Part shown: in pieces, positions 24,054 through 33,800 of the stretch | Layout of the letters: each line of letters opens with the position of its first letter | How positions within the stretch are numbered: position 1 is the stretch's first letter | DNA from: Ophiostoma sp. CBS 140.51 | Lineage: Eukaryota; Ascomycota; Sordariomycetes; Ophiostomatales; Ophiostomataceae | Reading direction: 5' to 3' | NCBI GenBank assembly: GCA_029298735.1 | Contig: JANSLP010000098.1 | Location: forward strand, 1 to 64,000 | Length of the DNA: 64,000 nt | The notes under the pieces: generated by a model | The model's database searches: none | What the model was told of the DNA's origin: nothing | What the model saw: only the letters and a program-made list of their open reading frames with translations | Program-made: the position numbers and the translations under genes

Positions 24054-26549
24054 TCAAAATCCACTTCCAAGTTCAAATGTAGCCCGTAAATACGCCGTGC
24101 AGTAGTCTCTGTGCTCCGTGAGAGGTTTGGCCTGAACGCAAGCACCCTTTCCGTCGCCATCAACATCGGCATTATCATCCGTTCTGGTGATTCCAATGGG
24201 GCGCTGGCCAAGGTAAACCCACTCAAGCGAGGGCAGTTGTTTTGCATAGTCCTCAGCATAAGCTAGCATTCGGTTGCGATGGGCACGTTCCCATATGGAG
24301 GCGTGCGTGCGTCGCCTCTTCGCCACATCAAGGTTCTTAGTCCGTACGTGTTGGGCTTCGTCCTCTTCAGCATCGCCCTGAAGCATAACGGGGTGCCACC
24401 GAAGGACGTTAATGGGGGCACGCCTGTCATTTCCAGTACGGGCCCTGATATTGTCCCGGTTGACGTTGTTGTTGTTGTTGTTGTTGTCGTCGCCGTTCAC
24501 GTCGCGGTGCATGGCATCAATGGCCATATTTACTTTGTCACTGTCAGTGAGGTAATAGTTAGAAAAGGCAGCCAAGCCGGGCGTCATGACTGGGTCCCGG
24601 TAGTAAGCCAAAAACGTTGACGGTGTTGTTGAAAGCCCGGGTTCCGAGTAGTTGTCGCCAACAAAAGCGAGCTTTTCCAGGTGGACAAGGCCGCGCAAAT
24701 GGTACCCAACAGTAGTATGGTCGACAACCCAGGGCACGAACGGGGTGGCGACCGTCCGACTGCCGCTGCTAGACAAACAAAGCTGCCTGAGGTTTGTGAA
24801 ACGTCCAATGGCAGCGAGGGAACGGTCGGACACGTGGAAAAGCCAGGAAAGAGACAGCGACTGAAGCGGGTGAAACAGAAGCTTTGGGGCAATGCAATCA
24901 TTCGACGGGTGCTCCTTTTCAAGAAGGGGTAGGACATAGACGTCCAGGGCGGATTGTGGCGCAAAACGAGGATCGACAGCAGAACTCCCAAACGAAGAAC
25001 GCTCTGATCTAGCCGATCCAGGCGGCCTAATGGGATCAATGTCGAGAAGGCATAGTTTGGTGAGATTTCCGGAAGCGGCCTGCTTCTCGAGAAAAAAGAC
25101 AACATCGGGTGTATTGCTACTGCCGGGGTCTGTGGTAGGTAGTCCGAGATTGGCGCAACGAATACAGGCGACAAAGGTCTCAAGACGCGGCTCAACCTTG
25201 TTGAGGATGCAAGCGAATTTGTCGATAACGTCGACAGACAGAGCCAGGTGGCGTAAGTGGGGTGCAGAGAGAAATGCAGTGAAAGCTGCCTCATCGACGA
25301 TGACACGGTCTAAGACGAGCGACCGTAGGCACGGGAAGGAAGGCGACGAAACCGATAATATCATGGATGGCTCCTTCCACTTTTCCCTGGCCAGGCTGAT
25401 GACTTCCGACGCGGCCTGCAAAGGATTGATTGATCGCCAGTAGAGCTTCTCCAGTGTGGGTGCACACATCTCAAAGAGTGCTGAGTAGGCACTTGATGTC
25501 TCGTGGATCTGGTCGGGTACGGAACTGCGGCCGAAGGGTGGCAGTTTATGGCGCTGGAGGAGTTGAATGCACCGGATATTGAGAGAAAGAGATCGGATGG
25601 GCCAGGGCGTCAGCGGGGTGTTCAACAAAGATGGGGGCGTAACCCAAGGTGCATATTCGGTGAAGCTGAGGTGTTGAATGCGGACATGCTGGGCTGGAAT
25701 GGCCGCGAGCTTTTGAAACTCATCGAAGCCGGCACCAACTGTATCGCACCAGACGAGAGTGCGGAGGCCAGAGTTCGGGAGGGATGAGAGGGCAGCTAGG
25801 GCATCAACGACCGTTTTACGTGTAGCGTTGTAGAGAGCACAGGCTCCATCCTCTAACCTTTGTTGCCTCTGGCGCTCGTTTCCGTACCATTCATTGCGGC
25901 GTCTGACATGGTCCGGCGACGATCCTAAGCCTCTGTTGGGAAAGCCATGGTCTGGGTGGCCCGGGCGATCCGTAATGTGAACCGAGACAGTGTTGTAGAG
26001 TTCGATATGCCGTGCAATCATGTGGCGGCGACTGGGGCTGAAAGTGGCCTGGCGAATGTAAGGCCGGAGGCGGAGGCGGCTGTGGTGGTGGGTAGCAGCA
26101 ATGTTTTCATCAATGAGGTCCTCGTCGAGAATGATTTGAGCAAAGCCTCTTGAGCGTTCACTGTAGTTGAATGTGACACAACAGAAGCGGGCGGCGTGGG
26201 AGAGATGGCGACAGGCGCTGTTTGCGAGGGCCAGAGATGACAGGCCTTTACGAGCTGCCGTGTCGTGGTCGGCAACAGCAAGCATTAGGTAGTCAACAAT
26301 ATCGTCAAGGATGTGGTCCGGAAGCTGAAGAAGCTTGCTCGAGCGGGACGCCATCCAGTCTTTTTGATCGAGAAACGTCCCGATGGGCAATGGACGAGGA
26401 GGCCGAGACGCAACATCACGGAAGCCATACTCATCGCCATCGGAGGGCTGTTTGTGGGAGCCAGGGTTGAAACTGAAGCAAGCCGAGACGTTGTCGAAGC
26501 GATTGTGAGTCGGCATTCCCTGGAGATTCAGAGCCAGGGCGGAATCCAT
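24054..26549 (-). CDS. F-box-like protein with leucine-rich C-terminal part
   Basis: A single-exon gene of 831 aa. The open frame reaches back to 26624 but only through TTG/GTG codons; the first ATG in frame is at 26549 (MDSALALNLQ) and was chosen as start. An F-box-like segment begins at about residue 70 with LLQLPDHILDDIVDYL and runs to about 130. The rest contains irregular leucine-rich stretches of the LRR kind (for example LRSLVLDRVIVDEAAF and LRHLALSVDVIDKF). A poly-Asn tract near residue 700 is encoded by a GTT-type repeat on the plus strand. Family proteins are substrate receptors of SCF ubiquitin ligases that bind Skp1; the substrate here is unknown. Some fungal proteins of this layout are called F-box only because of weak similarity, so the degradation role is inference. 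Confidence 0.8.
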   Translation of the reverse strand: MDSALALNLQGMPTHNRFDNVSACFSFNPGSHKQPSDGDEYGFRDVASRPPRPLPIGTFLDQKDWMASRSSKLLQLPDHILDDIVDYLMLAVADHDTAARKGLSSLALANSACRHLSHAARFCCVTFNYSERSRGFAQIILDEDLIDENIAATHHHSRLRLRPYIRQATFSPSRRHMIARHIELYNTVSVHITDRPGHPDHGFPNRGLGSSPDHVRRRNEWYGNERQRQQRLEDGACALYNATRKTVVDALAALSSLPNSGLRTLVWCDTVGAGFDEFQKLAAIPAQHVRIQHLSFTEYAPWVTPPSLLNTPLTPWPIRSLSLNIRCIQLLQRHKLPPFGRSSVPDQIHETSSAYSALFEMCAPTLEKLYWRSINPLQAASEVISLAREKWKEPSMILSVSSPSFPCLRSLVLDRVIVDEAAFTAFLSAPHLRHLALSVDVIDKFACILNKVEPRLETFVACIRCANLGLPTTDPGSSNTPDVVFFLEKQAASGNLTKLCLLDIDPIRPPGSARSERSSFGSSAVDPRFAPQSALDVYVLPLLEKEHPSNDCIAPKLLFHPLQSLSLSWLFHVSDRSLAAIGRFTNLRQLCLSSSGSRTVATPFVPWVVDHTTVGYHLRGLVHLEKLAFVGDNYSEPGLSTTPSTFLAYYRDPVMTPGLAAFSNYYLTDSDKVNMAIDAMHRDVNGDDNNNNNNNVNRDNIRARTGNDRRAPINVLRWHPVMLQGDAEEDEAQHVRTKNLDVAKRRRTHASIWERAHRNRMLAYAEDYAKQLPSLEWVYLGQRPIGITRTDDNADVDGDGKGACVQAKPLTEHRDYCTAYLRATFELGSGF
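24465..24487. repeat. GTT trinucleotide repeat inside the F-box-like gene
   Basis: Seven consecutive GTT units plus flanking near-copies. Read on the minus strand they encode the Asn run. Such coding microsatellites are often length-variable between strains. Confidence 0.75.
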
Positions 26550-26973
26550 GACGGGCCGGCCTTGTGGACATCTGATGCTCACGCGTTGGGAGGTGGACCG
26601 ATTTGATTGATTTGACACCGACAATGTTGTTGCTGCGCTGTCTGTGTCTCGCTTTTTTGTGTAGTTATTTTTGGTCGAGATTTTCTAACATGTGGCAGTC
26701 GTTGGGTTGGGGGCTGTGGCTACCATTCATGGAAATGCAAGGGCGTTTGCTGCCTGGACATCTGACAAATAAACTGACAAAAACGAGGCTGCAAGCCTAG
26801 CATTTCCCTTCACGCCTTCCGACGAGCAAGACATGAGTTCTTATTTTGGGGCGCGCACAATCCCTTTTCGAAATGTCATTGAATTAATTGACTGAATCCC
26901 CAACTACCCCGCTCAGCAGCCGCTCATTTCGTATGCACTCTTCCTTTTTGAGGCCCTTCGCCTTATGATTCAT
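26550..26973. other. Intergenic region
   Basis: Promoter DNA of the F-box-like gene and 3' UTR of the next leftward gene. No further feature is seen. Confidence 0.5.
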
Positions 26974-29055
26974 TCACCCATTGAAACTGCTGAGATACCG
27001 ATCAAGCATCTGCCATTGCGCATCATCGACGTCGAAGCCTGTGTTTCCTGTTAGAATGGTGCTGGCAGATTGACCATAGGCTGTCAAATAGGCAGCCATG
27101 TCGTCGGCAGTGGTGTCGGTGGCCATAATGGGGGTTGGCTCGCCATAAAAGAAAGAATTTTCCAGATCTGGCGGTTGAGTGAATTGAGCTTGGGACGTTG
27201 AAGAAGATGAGCTTTCCTCATCCGGCGTCTGTAGAGTCCCCTTTGCACGATTGGCCTCGTACTCGGCAAACCATTCCCCGGCGCCGCCAGCGCAGGCCAG
27301 GATCTTGTAGTGAAAGGAGCCTGGGTTGCGTCGTTCGATGCGATCGGCGAGGCCAGCCAGTCGTCCTGGGTAGGGTGCAAAACGGAGCTCAGCCGGCCGT
27401 AGAACGACTCCATAAGTGTTACCCGGAGCGGTGACGGCAATGTGCAGTTTGGCGAGGATAAAAAAGGCGTGGAAGAGCTTGGAAATGAAGGACAAAGGCG
27501 CGTCAGAGAGAAAAGCGGTCAGTGTATTGTCGTTTTCGTCGCCAGTATCCTCGTCGTCCAACTCGCTTGTGGCCAGGTCGAGGAGAGCAAGACACGCATC
27601 TTTCAAAGCGTAAAGTGACGCGACATGCTTGCCCGTGACCTGTGGGTGGGCGACGTCATGCTCGGCCAGCTTCGAGCGGCGGAACGGTGCGCCAAATGAG
27701 AGTTTGTTGGTGGCTGTGTGCAAGACCGGTTCGTGTAGGTAAATGACGGTAGCGTAGCGATAGAACAGCAAGATCTTGTGGAAAAGAAAATTGGAGGCAT
27801 GCACCAAAGCGGTTGTCGTCTCGGCCGTCCAGTTGTCAATCTCTGTCTGGAGGGTGGCCATTGTTTGGGCGTTTTCGAGAGACGTGACGTCCCATTGCAC
27901 TGACGGCTCACAGAGCTTGACGGCATCAACGACCTGCTGGCAGAGTCTCTCGCCGCGGACCATGTGCAAGAAGAGCGTCTCATGGGCAGCATCGGGTGGC
28001 ATGACCGCAAATCCTCTCGTCAGGTCGTCTAGGCAGGACTGGTTATGTGCTGTCCATTGGGCACTCGCATCGGGTCGGCGGATGCCAATGGCCAGGTTCG
28101 AGGCCGACATGAAGCAGGACAGCCATGCACACTGCGCGTCTGCCTTCGTAGCCATGGTGCAGTAGGGTGCCGTGGGTGATGAAGGGTCTGCCGATGATGC
28201 CGGTGGTGAAGCGCAGTGCTCGATGGCCTCGAGTTCAGGGACAGATCCTGGCGTCGATGCCGTTGAGGATAGGGCGACTCCCGGCGCCGCAGGCAACTGT
28301 GCACCTCCTAATCCCAGGTCAATAGCCATGCTTGTCGCCATTTGTGTCAACTGGTGCACTGTGACGTGCGCACTACCGTGCTGTGCCCGGAAGAAGAAGC
28401 AGGCCACAAGCAGTGACCAGACTGTATCGAGCCGCCGGTTGGGTTTCGAGATGAGCTCGACGGCAAACATGCACATGCTTTCTCTCAAAAGCTCGCTGCG
28501 GACAGCAGATGGCACCAGAGAAAAGGGTGCCGTAAAGGTGACGATTGAAAAAAAGAGGACTGACTTGTCGCGGCGCATCGTGTCGAGGTCGGTGCCGATC
28601 AAGGAGAAGCAAGGAATCAGCGGCCACAGCCGCTTCACGTAGAGGTCAACCGCCTGTTGTTGGGCGGCTCGAGGCACACGCGCATCGAGAAAAGCGATGG
28701 CCGTCTCGCCGGTTGGCCGGTTGCTGCTAAAGGAATATGCATTGCGAACTGTGGGAGGTGGTTGTGTAGCAGATGGAGATGAGGTGCTATTCGAAGCTGT
28801 GTCTGTCGTTGACGGCGATGTACGGTCGCCACGATCACCGAGCTGCTGCTTTTGCAGGGCTCGGCTGAGTGCCGCGACTTGCGCCTCCAACTCGGCAATC
28901 CGGTCGCGAGGCCGTCGCCGCTTGTCGGCGGGGACACATGTGCGGCCTGCCTGCAGACATCTCTCACAACTTGATGAGTCGGAGGGTCCAGGCTGGCAGC
29001 GCACTTTGAGTTGGCTGCAGCCCTTGCATGCGCGGCTGACAGAGAGGGCCGCCAT
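26974..29055 (-). CDS. Zn2Cys6 transcription factor with leucine-rich coiled coil
   Basis: A nuclear regulator of 693 aa in one exon. The cluster is at residues 10-40: C-KG-C-SQLKVR-C, nine residues, C-ER-C, then C after LQAGRT. A basic linker (ADKRRRPRDR) and a short coiled coil (AELEAQVAALSRAL) for dimerisation follow. The middle homology region spans about 120-560, with an acidic insertion near DDEDTGDEND. The start was set at 29055 (MAALSVSRACKGC), placing the cluster at the N-terminus as is usual. An in-frame ATG at 29220 would add 55 residues and cannot be ruled out. The neighbours (F-box-like gene, dehydrogenase at 30189 in divergent orientation) do not identify its pathway. Confidence 0.88.
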   Translation of the reverse strand: MAALSVSRACKGCSQLKVRCQPGPSDSSSCERCLQAGRTCVPADKRRRPRDRIAELEAQVAALSRALQKQQLGDRGDRTSPSTTDTASNSTSSPSATQPPPTVRNAYSFSSNRPTGETAIAFLDARVPRAAQQQAVDLYVKRLWPLIPCFSLIGTDLDTMRRDKSVLFFSIVTFTAPFSLVPSAVRSELLRESMCMFAVELISKPNRRLDTVWSLLVACFFFRAQHGSAHVTVHQLTQMATSMAIDLGLGGAQLPAAPGVALSSTASTPGSVPELEAIEHCASPPASSADPSSPTAPYCTMATKADAQCAWLSCFMSASNLAIGIRRPDASAQWTAHNQSCLDDLTRGFAVMPPDAAHETLFLHMVRGERLCQQVVDAVKLCEPSVQWDVTSLENAQTMATLQTEIDNWTAETTTALVHASNFLFHKILLFYRYATVIYLHEPVLHTATNKLSFGAPFRRSKLAEHDVAHPQVTGKHVASLYALKDACLALLDLATSELDDEDTGDENDNTLTAFLSDAPLSFISKLFHAFFILAKLHIAVTAPGNTYGVVLRPAELRFAPYPGRLAGLADRIERRNPGSFHYKILACAGGAGEWFAEYEANRAKGTLQTPDEESSSSSTSQAQFTQPPDLENSFFYGEPTPIMATDTTADDMAAYLTAYGQSASTILTGNTGFDVDDAQWQMLDRYLSSFNG

Positions 29056-30026
29056 TGTGGGTGGTCGTGGTGAGTGCGAGTGGGACTGGCAAATGACGAA
29101 TGCAGTGTCCAGAAAGGGGTTGTCTGTCGGAGCCGGTGTTGTTGTATCGTTCCGGGCAAGTTGGGCCGTTGAAGGTTTGGGGAGGGTTTGAGAAAAGGAG
29201 GTTAATATCGTTATCGTCATCAAAAAGGCAACCGCGTGTGGTCGTGTACGTTGTGTCGAGGAAGGAACGAGGCACGAGCTCTGTGCAAAATTGCGTCACC
29301 CAACCCGTGGAGAGAGCGCTAATTTACATGGCCTGGACTGCCGAAATGTTAGCAATAGGCGCTGTAATATCGGAACTTGGCGGTTAATTCTAGGCCCCGA
29401 CACGCCGATCCCCCGCCTACGGCGCCCAGACGTCAATTTTGTTAGCAGCTTTCTTAGCATCGGCCAAAATTCACCGATCCTATTTTTTCTACTTTTCTAC
29501 TTGCTTTATATTTTCCTTTGAATCTTGCCGCGTTTCTTTCACCAGCCATTGGACATCTCCGCAGAATTTCCTTTTTGGGACATTGATGGCTTGCACTACA
29601 CGACACGGCGGTCAAATTGCACCGGTTCATAATGCACACAATACAGAACGGCGTACTGTGTTTCTGTCCTTTTTTTATTTTGTCGTCTATCATGTTCTTT
29701 TGCCGTCCTCCGTCGGCCCAAGTTTGACGGCCGGCCCTTCACATGTCGGTCTTTTAAATCGGATTTGGTAATTTTAAGCAAACACATGCCCGAGTCCCTG
29801 TCTTGATGTTTGCCCGTCTCCGCTATCTGTCCGTTGTTTGTATGCCTGGGCTCGGCAAGAAAATGGACTGAATTGGAACTGCTCGGAAGTGAAGAGCGTG
29901 GAAGATGTAGGAAGGACCTGGAAATGGGCCAACAAGTGTCCGGCCTCCGTCGCAGGCATTCGTGGACTGATGATAAATCGAGGACGAAGATTAATTTCTG
30001 TCAACCTCCTCGAGTAGACAAGATCA

Positions 30027-30034
30027 TATAAAAG
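30027..30034 (+). promoter_or_regulatory. TATA box of the dehydrogenase gene
   Basis: TATAAAAG, a strong match, 162 nt before the ATG at 30189. Confidence 0.6.
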
Positions 30035-30099
30035 CGAGCAGCCCGCGACTGCCTGTAGATGCTATCATCATATTCAGATACACATAAGATATCACGATA

Positions 30100-30114
30100 A
30101 TGCCAAGCAAATAG
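30100..30114 (+). promoter_or_regulatory. Minimal upstream ORF (4 codons)
   Basis: ATG CCA AGC AAA TAG lies between the TATA box and the dehydrogenase start, so it should be in the leader. A short ORF like this could lower or condition translation of the main frame. That effect is inferred from position only. Confidence 0.4.
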
Positions 30115-30188
30115 CATCGATATTGAGCTCCTTAATATCGCCCAGACCCAGATCATAACTTTCTTCTCGACATATTTCCAACCTCACA

Positions 30189-31148
30189 ATGGCCCGCGAT
30201 ACTTTCGAACCTTCTCGTGATATCCCCTCGCTCAAGGGCAAGGTCGCTCTGGTCACTGGCGGCAACGCTGGCATCGGCAAAGCCACTGTCCGCGCCCTCG
30301 CCTATCACGACCCAAAGGCGATCTACCTGTGTGGTCGTCGTCATGAAGCATCTGAGAACGCGGCTGCCGACCTCCGCAAAGAAACCGGCTACCAAAACAT
30401 CATTGTCCTCGACATGGACCTGAGCTCGCTCGAGAGTGTCAAGAAGGCCGCCGCAATTTTTATCGAAAGGGAAGACCGTCTTGACCTCCTCTTCCTCAAT
30501 GCCGGCGTTGGTGGTACGGCATACGCCTTGACCAAAGAGGGCTACGAGTCCCAATTCGGCATCAACCACATTGGCCACACCCTTCTCACGCAACTTTTGA
30601 TGCCCACACTTTTGGCCACACAAGAAGCTGGCAGCGATGTCCGCGTCGTCTTGACCTCCTCCAACGCCGTCTTTGCACCATCAGCAATGCTGCCCCGTGG
30701 CGGTCTCGACCTCAAGTCTATGCGCAAGCCAGACGCGTACCAGCCGATGACTCTGTACTCACACTCCAAGCTGGCCAATGCTCTGTTTGCTCGCAAGATG
30801 GCCACTGAGTATCCGTCTTTGTCGACCACAGCTCTTCACCCAGGCGTTGTCAAGTCTGACATCTGGGGTAAGGGTGCCGGTGGACTGCTCAGCATGATCT
30901 TGCGACCCTTCATGATGGCCGTCTGGGTCAACATTGACGAGGGTGCCAAGACGCAGCTATGGTGTGCGACAGCACCGCGCTCTACAGAGAAGAACAACAA
31001 GGGTGTCGTGTCTGGTGCCTTTTACGGCCCGGTCGGCAAACTGCAGCCATACAAGGGTGCGTCAGCCAAACAGGAGCTGGTGGATGAGCTGTGGGACTGG
31101 ACAAATGCCGAGCTGGCCAAGCACGGTGGTCCAGGGTGGGCTCACTAG
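30189..31148 (+). CDS. Short-chain dehydrogenase/reductase, Bli-4-like
   Basis: An NAD(P)-dependent oxidoreductase of 319 aa, single exon, probably cytosolic. Rossmann signature TGGNAGIG at residues 23-30, LDMDLSS for the adenine-binding Asp at 74-80, NAG at 104-106, catalytic Ser in LTSSNA near 157, and YSHSK with Tyr190 and Lys194. It resembles the retinol-dehydrogenase-like SDRs that include the light-induced Bli-4 of Neurospora. The substrate is not known for this group and cannot be deduced here. Promoter and leader features (TATA box, minimal uORF) lie upstream. It is divergent to a Zn2Cys6 regulator. Confidence 0.93.
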   Translation: MARDTFEPSRDIPSLKGKVALVTGGNAGIGKATVRALAYHDPKAIYLCGRRHEASENAAADLRKETGYQNIIVLDMDLSSLESVKKAAAIFIEREDRLDLLFLNAGVGGTAYALTKEGYESQFGINHIGHTLLTQLLMPTLLATQEAGSDVRVVLTSSNAVFAPSAMLPRGGLDLKSMRKPDAYQPMTLYSHSKLANALFARKMATEYPSLSTTALHPGVVKSDIWGKGAGGLLSMILRPFMMAVWVNIDEGAKTQLWCATAPRSTEKNNKGVVSGAFYGPVGKLQPYKGASAKQELVDELWDWTNAELAKHGGPGWAH

Positions 31149-31758
31149 ACTACGAGCGGAGTAGGTCGTGAAGAGGTGCATCAAGAAGTGCATGAGCAAG
31201 GAGAGTTGAGAAGAGGATATACCAGTTTCATGCTACAGATTGTTACTTTGTCATTTCGTTATTGTTAGTTGCTTGGTTACACTAGAGTGTATAATAATTT
31301 ATTTTACTGTTGTTGTTTTAATTCGCGTTCTTTTGTTTACTACTGTCACTTGAAAGTTCTGACCTCCATGGCGGTGTAAGCCAAGGTGGTATCGTGACAA
31401 GGCTGAACCACAGTGTGGTATCCGACGCACAAGTGCTGACGGGTCATCCCGATCTGGGCACCAACTGCAGGTGGCAAAGAGCCTCATCTTGTACTCTGTA
31501 AGACGTTGAACTAAAGAAAGAAAAAAAAAGGCATATTAATTTCAGTGCCACAGGCACCTAGCCAGTTGCACGATGATGGTGAACGACGTCATTTCGATGC
31601 TTCAGTTAGGTCGATGCACGACAAGCGACTCACTCCCAACGCCCTCCTTTCTACAACATTCGGGAAGCTTCCCACTGTTCCGTTCTCAAGGGTGCAACTT
31701 ACTACGATTGTGGCAACAATGCATTCTAATTTGCCTCTTGAAGGCTCTTTTTCTGTAG
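31149..31758. other. Intergenic region
   Basis: 3' region of the dehydrogenase, then upstream DNA of the small-peptide locus at 31922. No coding frame is supported. Confidence 0.5.
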
Positions 31759-31766
31759 TATAAATA
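31759..31766 (+). promoter_or_regulatory. TATA box upstream of the 16-aa peptide ORF
   Basis: TATAAATA, 163 nt before the ATG at 31922. It is followed by an A/C-rich, G-poor stretch (31840-31921) that looks like the leader of a highly expressed fungal gene. Confidence 0.5.
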
Positions 31767-31921
31767 TCTCTCTTTTTGAATGTCAATGTAGAATTTGTTT
31801 CCCTCGTTATTCTTCGTCATCCGCAACCATCAGCAAATACTATCAATCTTTTCACCAAAACAAACCCTCCCGATAATCAAAAATAACAATCTTCAAACCA
31901 CATCTGCTCAACACCTTCACG

Positions 31922-31972
31922 ATGCCTCAAAATGGTCCCCGGCCTCCTCCTCCGTCCCCTAAGAAGAAGTAG
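31922..31972 (+). CDS. Possible tiny gene: 16-aa Pro/Lys peptide
   Basis: ATG to TAG encodes MPQNGPRPPPPSPKKK. On length alone it would be ignored. It is listed because it follows a strong TATA box and a clean leader (TCTTCAAACC...CTTCACG directly before the ATG). Its opening NGPR also echoes the DGPR of the Gly/Pro/His-rich protein 1 kb downstream, which has the same promoter layout. The transcript could instead carry a spliced frame or be non-coding; a candidate acceptor (ACATTCAG) lies near 32098. The function is unknown. Confidence 0.35.
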   Translation: MPQNGPRPPPPSPKKK

Positions 31973-32878
31973 GGCGGACATATCCCGGTCCCGGTGATGC
32001 CCTAGGCAAATATGGGAGCCGGTGAGCATGACTGGCATGATATAAAAATCCCCTAATCTTCTGCGTTGCATTCCTCTTCGTTGCTTTTTGACATTCAGAA
32101 AATCCACAAACCCTGCTTTTTAAATGGGAGTGCCTGGTAGTGGGGTTGGGAAAGGTGGTGGTTACTGTCAACTTTGACAGCCGGCCGGAGCCCACCATCT
32201 TCATAGCAAAACCACCAGCACTGTCATCTTTGCGAGAAAACTAAAACTTAGATCCAATACAATATCAATATTTATTGGCAACACACTGTCCCATTGTAGT
32301 ACTGTCACGTCATTTCCTGTCCTTCTTCAGTCGTCTTGTTTAGTGTCGTATCGTGATCTCCGTCTAGACTACCCCGAAGATGTACCTTGATCTATTTTTA
32401 CTTCACACCACTCATCTTCTCCACCATTGCCGACACCATCTACTCTAATCCTGTCCTGTTCCCCTTTCACTTCCCCTCATCGTCCGCCATCGTCGTCACC
32501 CTCACGCTTCCTATGACGCGGCCTCTTCAGCTGGCGGACCCGTCCTAGCGGCCGCTAGTGCTGTAACTCGCTGCAATGACAGCGCCAGCCCTGTCAAAAT
32601 GGGCTCTTAATATGCCGAAGAGTGGGCCGCGCCGCTGTTCGTCTCTGAATTGGTGTTAAATGGTCCCTGAATTGGACGCGAACAGGTACCAGCTCGGGTC
32701 TTGGCAGGTTTCGATGTATGCAAGGCTCTTGGCAGTGCCTCTGTTCTCCAGAAAAGGCGTGCGTATGTCTGCTCCTCTTTGTTCCTTGAGCTCTCCCAAT
32801 GCCTGATCCTTCTAGCCTTGGCAAGATCGTGAAGCCGAGCCCCGAGATGGACAGATCACTATAAAGGAGAACGATGGA
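31973..32878. other. Intergenic region between the two small-peptide loci
   Basis: No supported gene. A second TATA-like motif (CTATAAAG) lies at about 32859-32866, just before the stronger one at 32879. Confidence 0.45.
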
Positions 32879-32886
32879 TATAAAAG
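32879..32886 (+). promoter_or_regulatory. TATA box of the Gly/Pro/His-rich gene
   Basis: TATAAAAG, 105 nt before the ATG at 32984, followed by a C/A/T-rich, G-poor leader. Confidence 0.6.
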
Positions 32887-32983
32887 AAGTCGATGCCCCG
32901 AGCTCGATAAAAATAAGCTTCTCTTGTCTCTATCAACTTCTCTATCCACAAACATCCACACATTACCCCACTCCAAACTCATC

Positions 32984-33286
32984 ATGTTCGGTCACGACGG
33001 TCCCCGCGAGCGTGAGTCTCTTCGCCATTCAGAACACTCAGGATAGACTTAGCTGACATATCCAGACCACAACGGTCAGCCCGGCCCTGGCGGCCCTGGC
33101 CACAACGGTCCTCGTCACGAGGGCCCCGGTGGTCCCAACGGCCCGCGCAATGATGGCCCTGGCGGTCCTGGCGGCCCTGGCTTCGGTGGCCCCGGTCCTC
33201 AGGGCCATGGTGGTTCCGGCCCTCAGCATGGTCATGGCGGTCCTGGCCACCAGGGCGGTCCCCACGGTGGTCCCCATGGTCGTTAA
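32984..33286 (+). CDS. Gly/Pro/His-rich small protein
   Basis: An 82-aa protein in two exons, join(32984..33011,33066..33286). The 54-nt intron has GTGAGT, a CTGAC branch site and a CCAG acceptor, and splits a His codon after MFGHDGPRE. The rest consists of short irregular units GGPG, NGP, HGGP and GPQ with no Cys, no hydrophobic core and no signal peptide. His content would allow metal binding, and the Gly/Pro pattern gives an extended disordered chain. TATA box, G-poor leader and consensus intron all support expression. The main alternative is a fragment of a longer repeat protein, but start and stop are both clear. No family is recognised. Confidence 0.72.
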
Positions 33287-33442
33287 ATCAATGTGACTTG
33301 ACGTAACATAGTCATAAACAATACACACCAACACCATGACATCATATATCTTAAAAAGAATTTGGTCAAGTGATTTATTTGTTATATCTGTGGTATACCT
33401 AATTCGTTTCCGTCATGCAAGACCCCGCCGTCGGTGGTCCTC

Positions 33443-33800
33443 TTAGTTGGCAAGGCCCGAAACGAACCACATTCTCAGCTCGTTCTCCTTATTCTCACTG
33501 AGGGCCGGGGTGTCCGAGCTCCAGGAGACAGCAATGTAGTCCACCAGCGTGTAACTACCCTTCTTGATCGCGGCTAGCGTCTCGGTGACGTCCTTGGTGC
33601 CAATTTTTTTCCATCACGGCCTTGCGCTCCAATTCCGGGGCGTCAAGAAAATCGCGGAGCTTGTCCATGTCCTTGGAGTCGAGAATGGCCTCGTCGCCCT
33701 TGTCGCGGCGCTGCATAATCTCATAAGTGGCGTGGTGGGCCCGAATAAGGTCGCCAATCAGAGGGTCAGTGTAGCCGGAGCCGGGAGCAGGAATGGGCAT
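33443..33800 (-). pseudogene. Small conserved-looking ORF broken by a one-base frameshift
   Basis: From ATG at 33800 (MPIPAPGSGYTDPLIGDL) the frame reads about 63 residues up to AVMEK. It then meets a 7-base A run on the coding strand (plus-strand Ts at 33604-33610). Past the run the original frame gives a short odd tail. The next frame gives a natural continuation, GTKDVTETLAAIKKGS and then LVDYIAVSWSS, ending at a TAA at 33443. With six As the gene would encode 118 aa. A homopolymer error in the assembly is the simplest explanation; a genuine mutation or slippage site is also possible. The helical, charged product is not recognised. Confidence 0.55.

Larger units (their letters stand above)
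29056..30188. other. Divergent promoter region of regulator and dehydrogenase
   Basis: About 1.1 kb between the 26974-29055 regulator (leftward) and the dehydrogenase at 30189 (rightward). It holds the dehydrogenase TATA box and a minimal upstream ORF, listed separately. Nothing else is evident. Confidence 0.5.
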
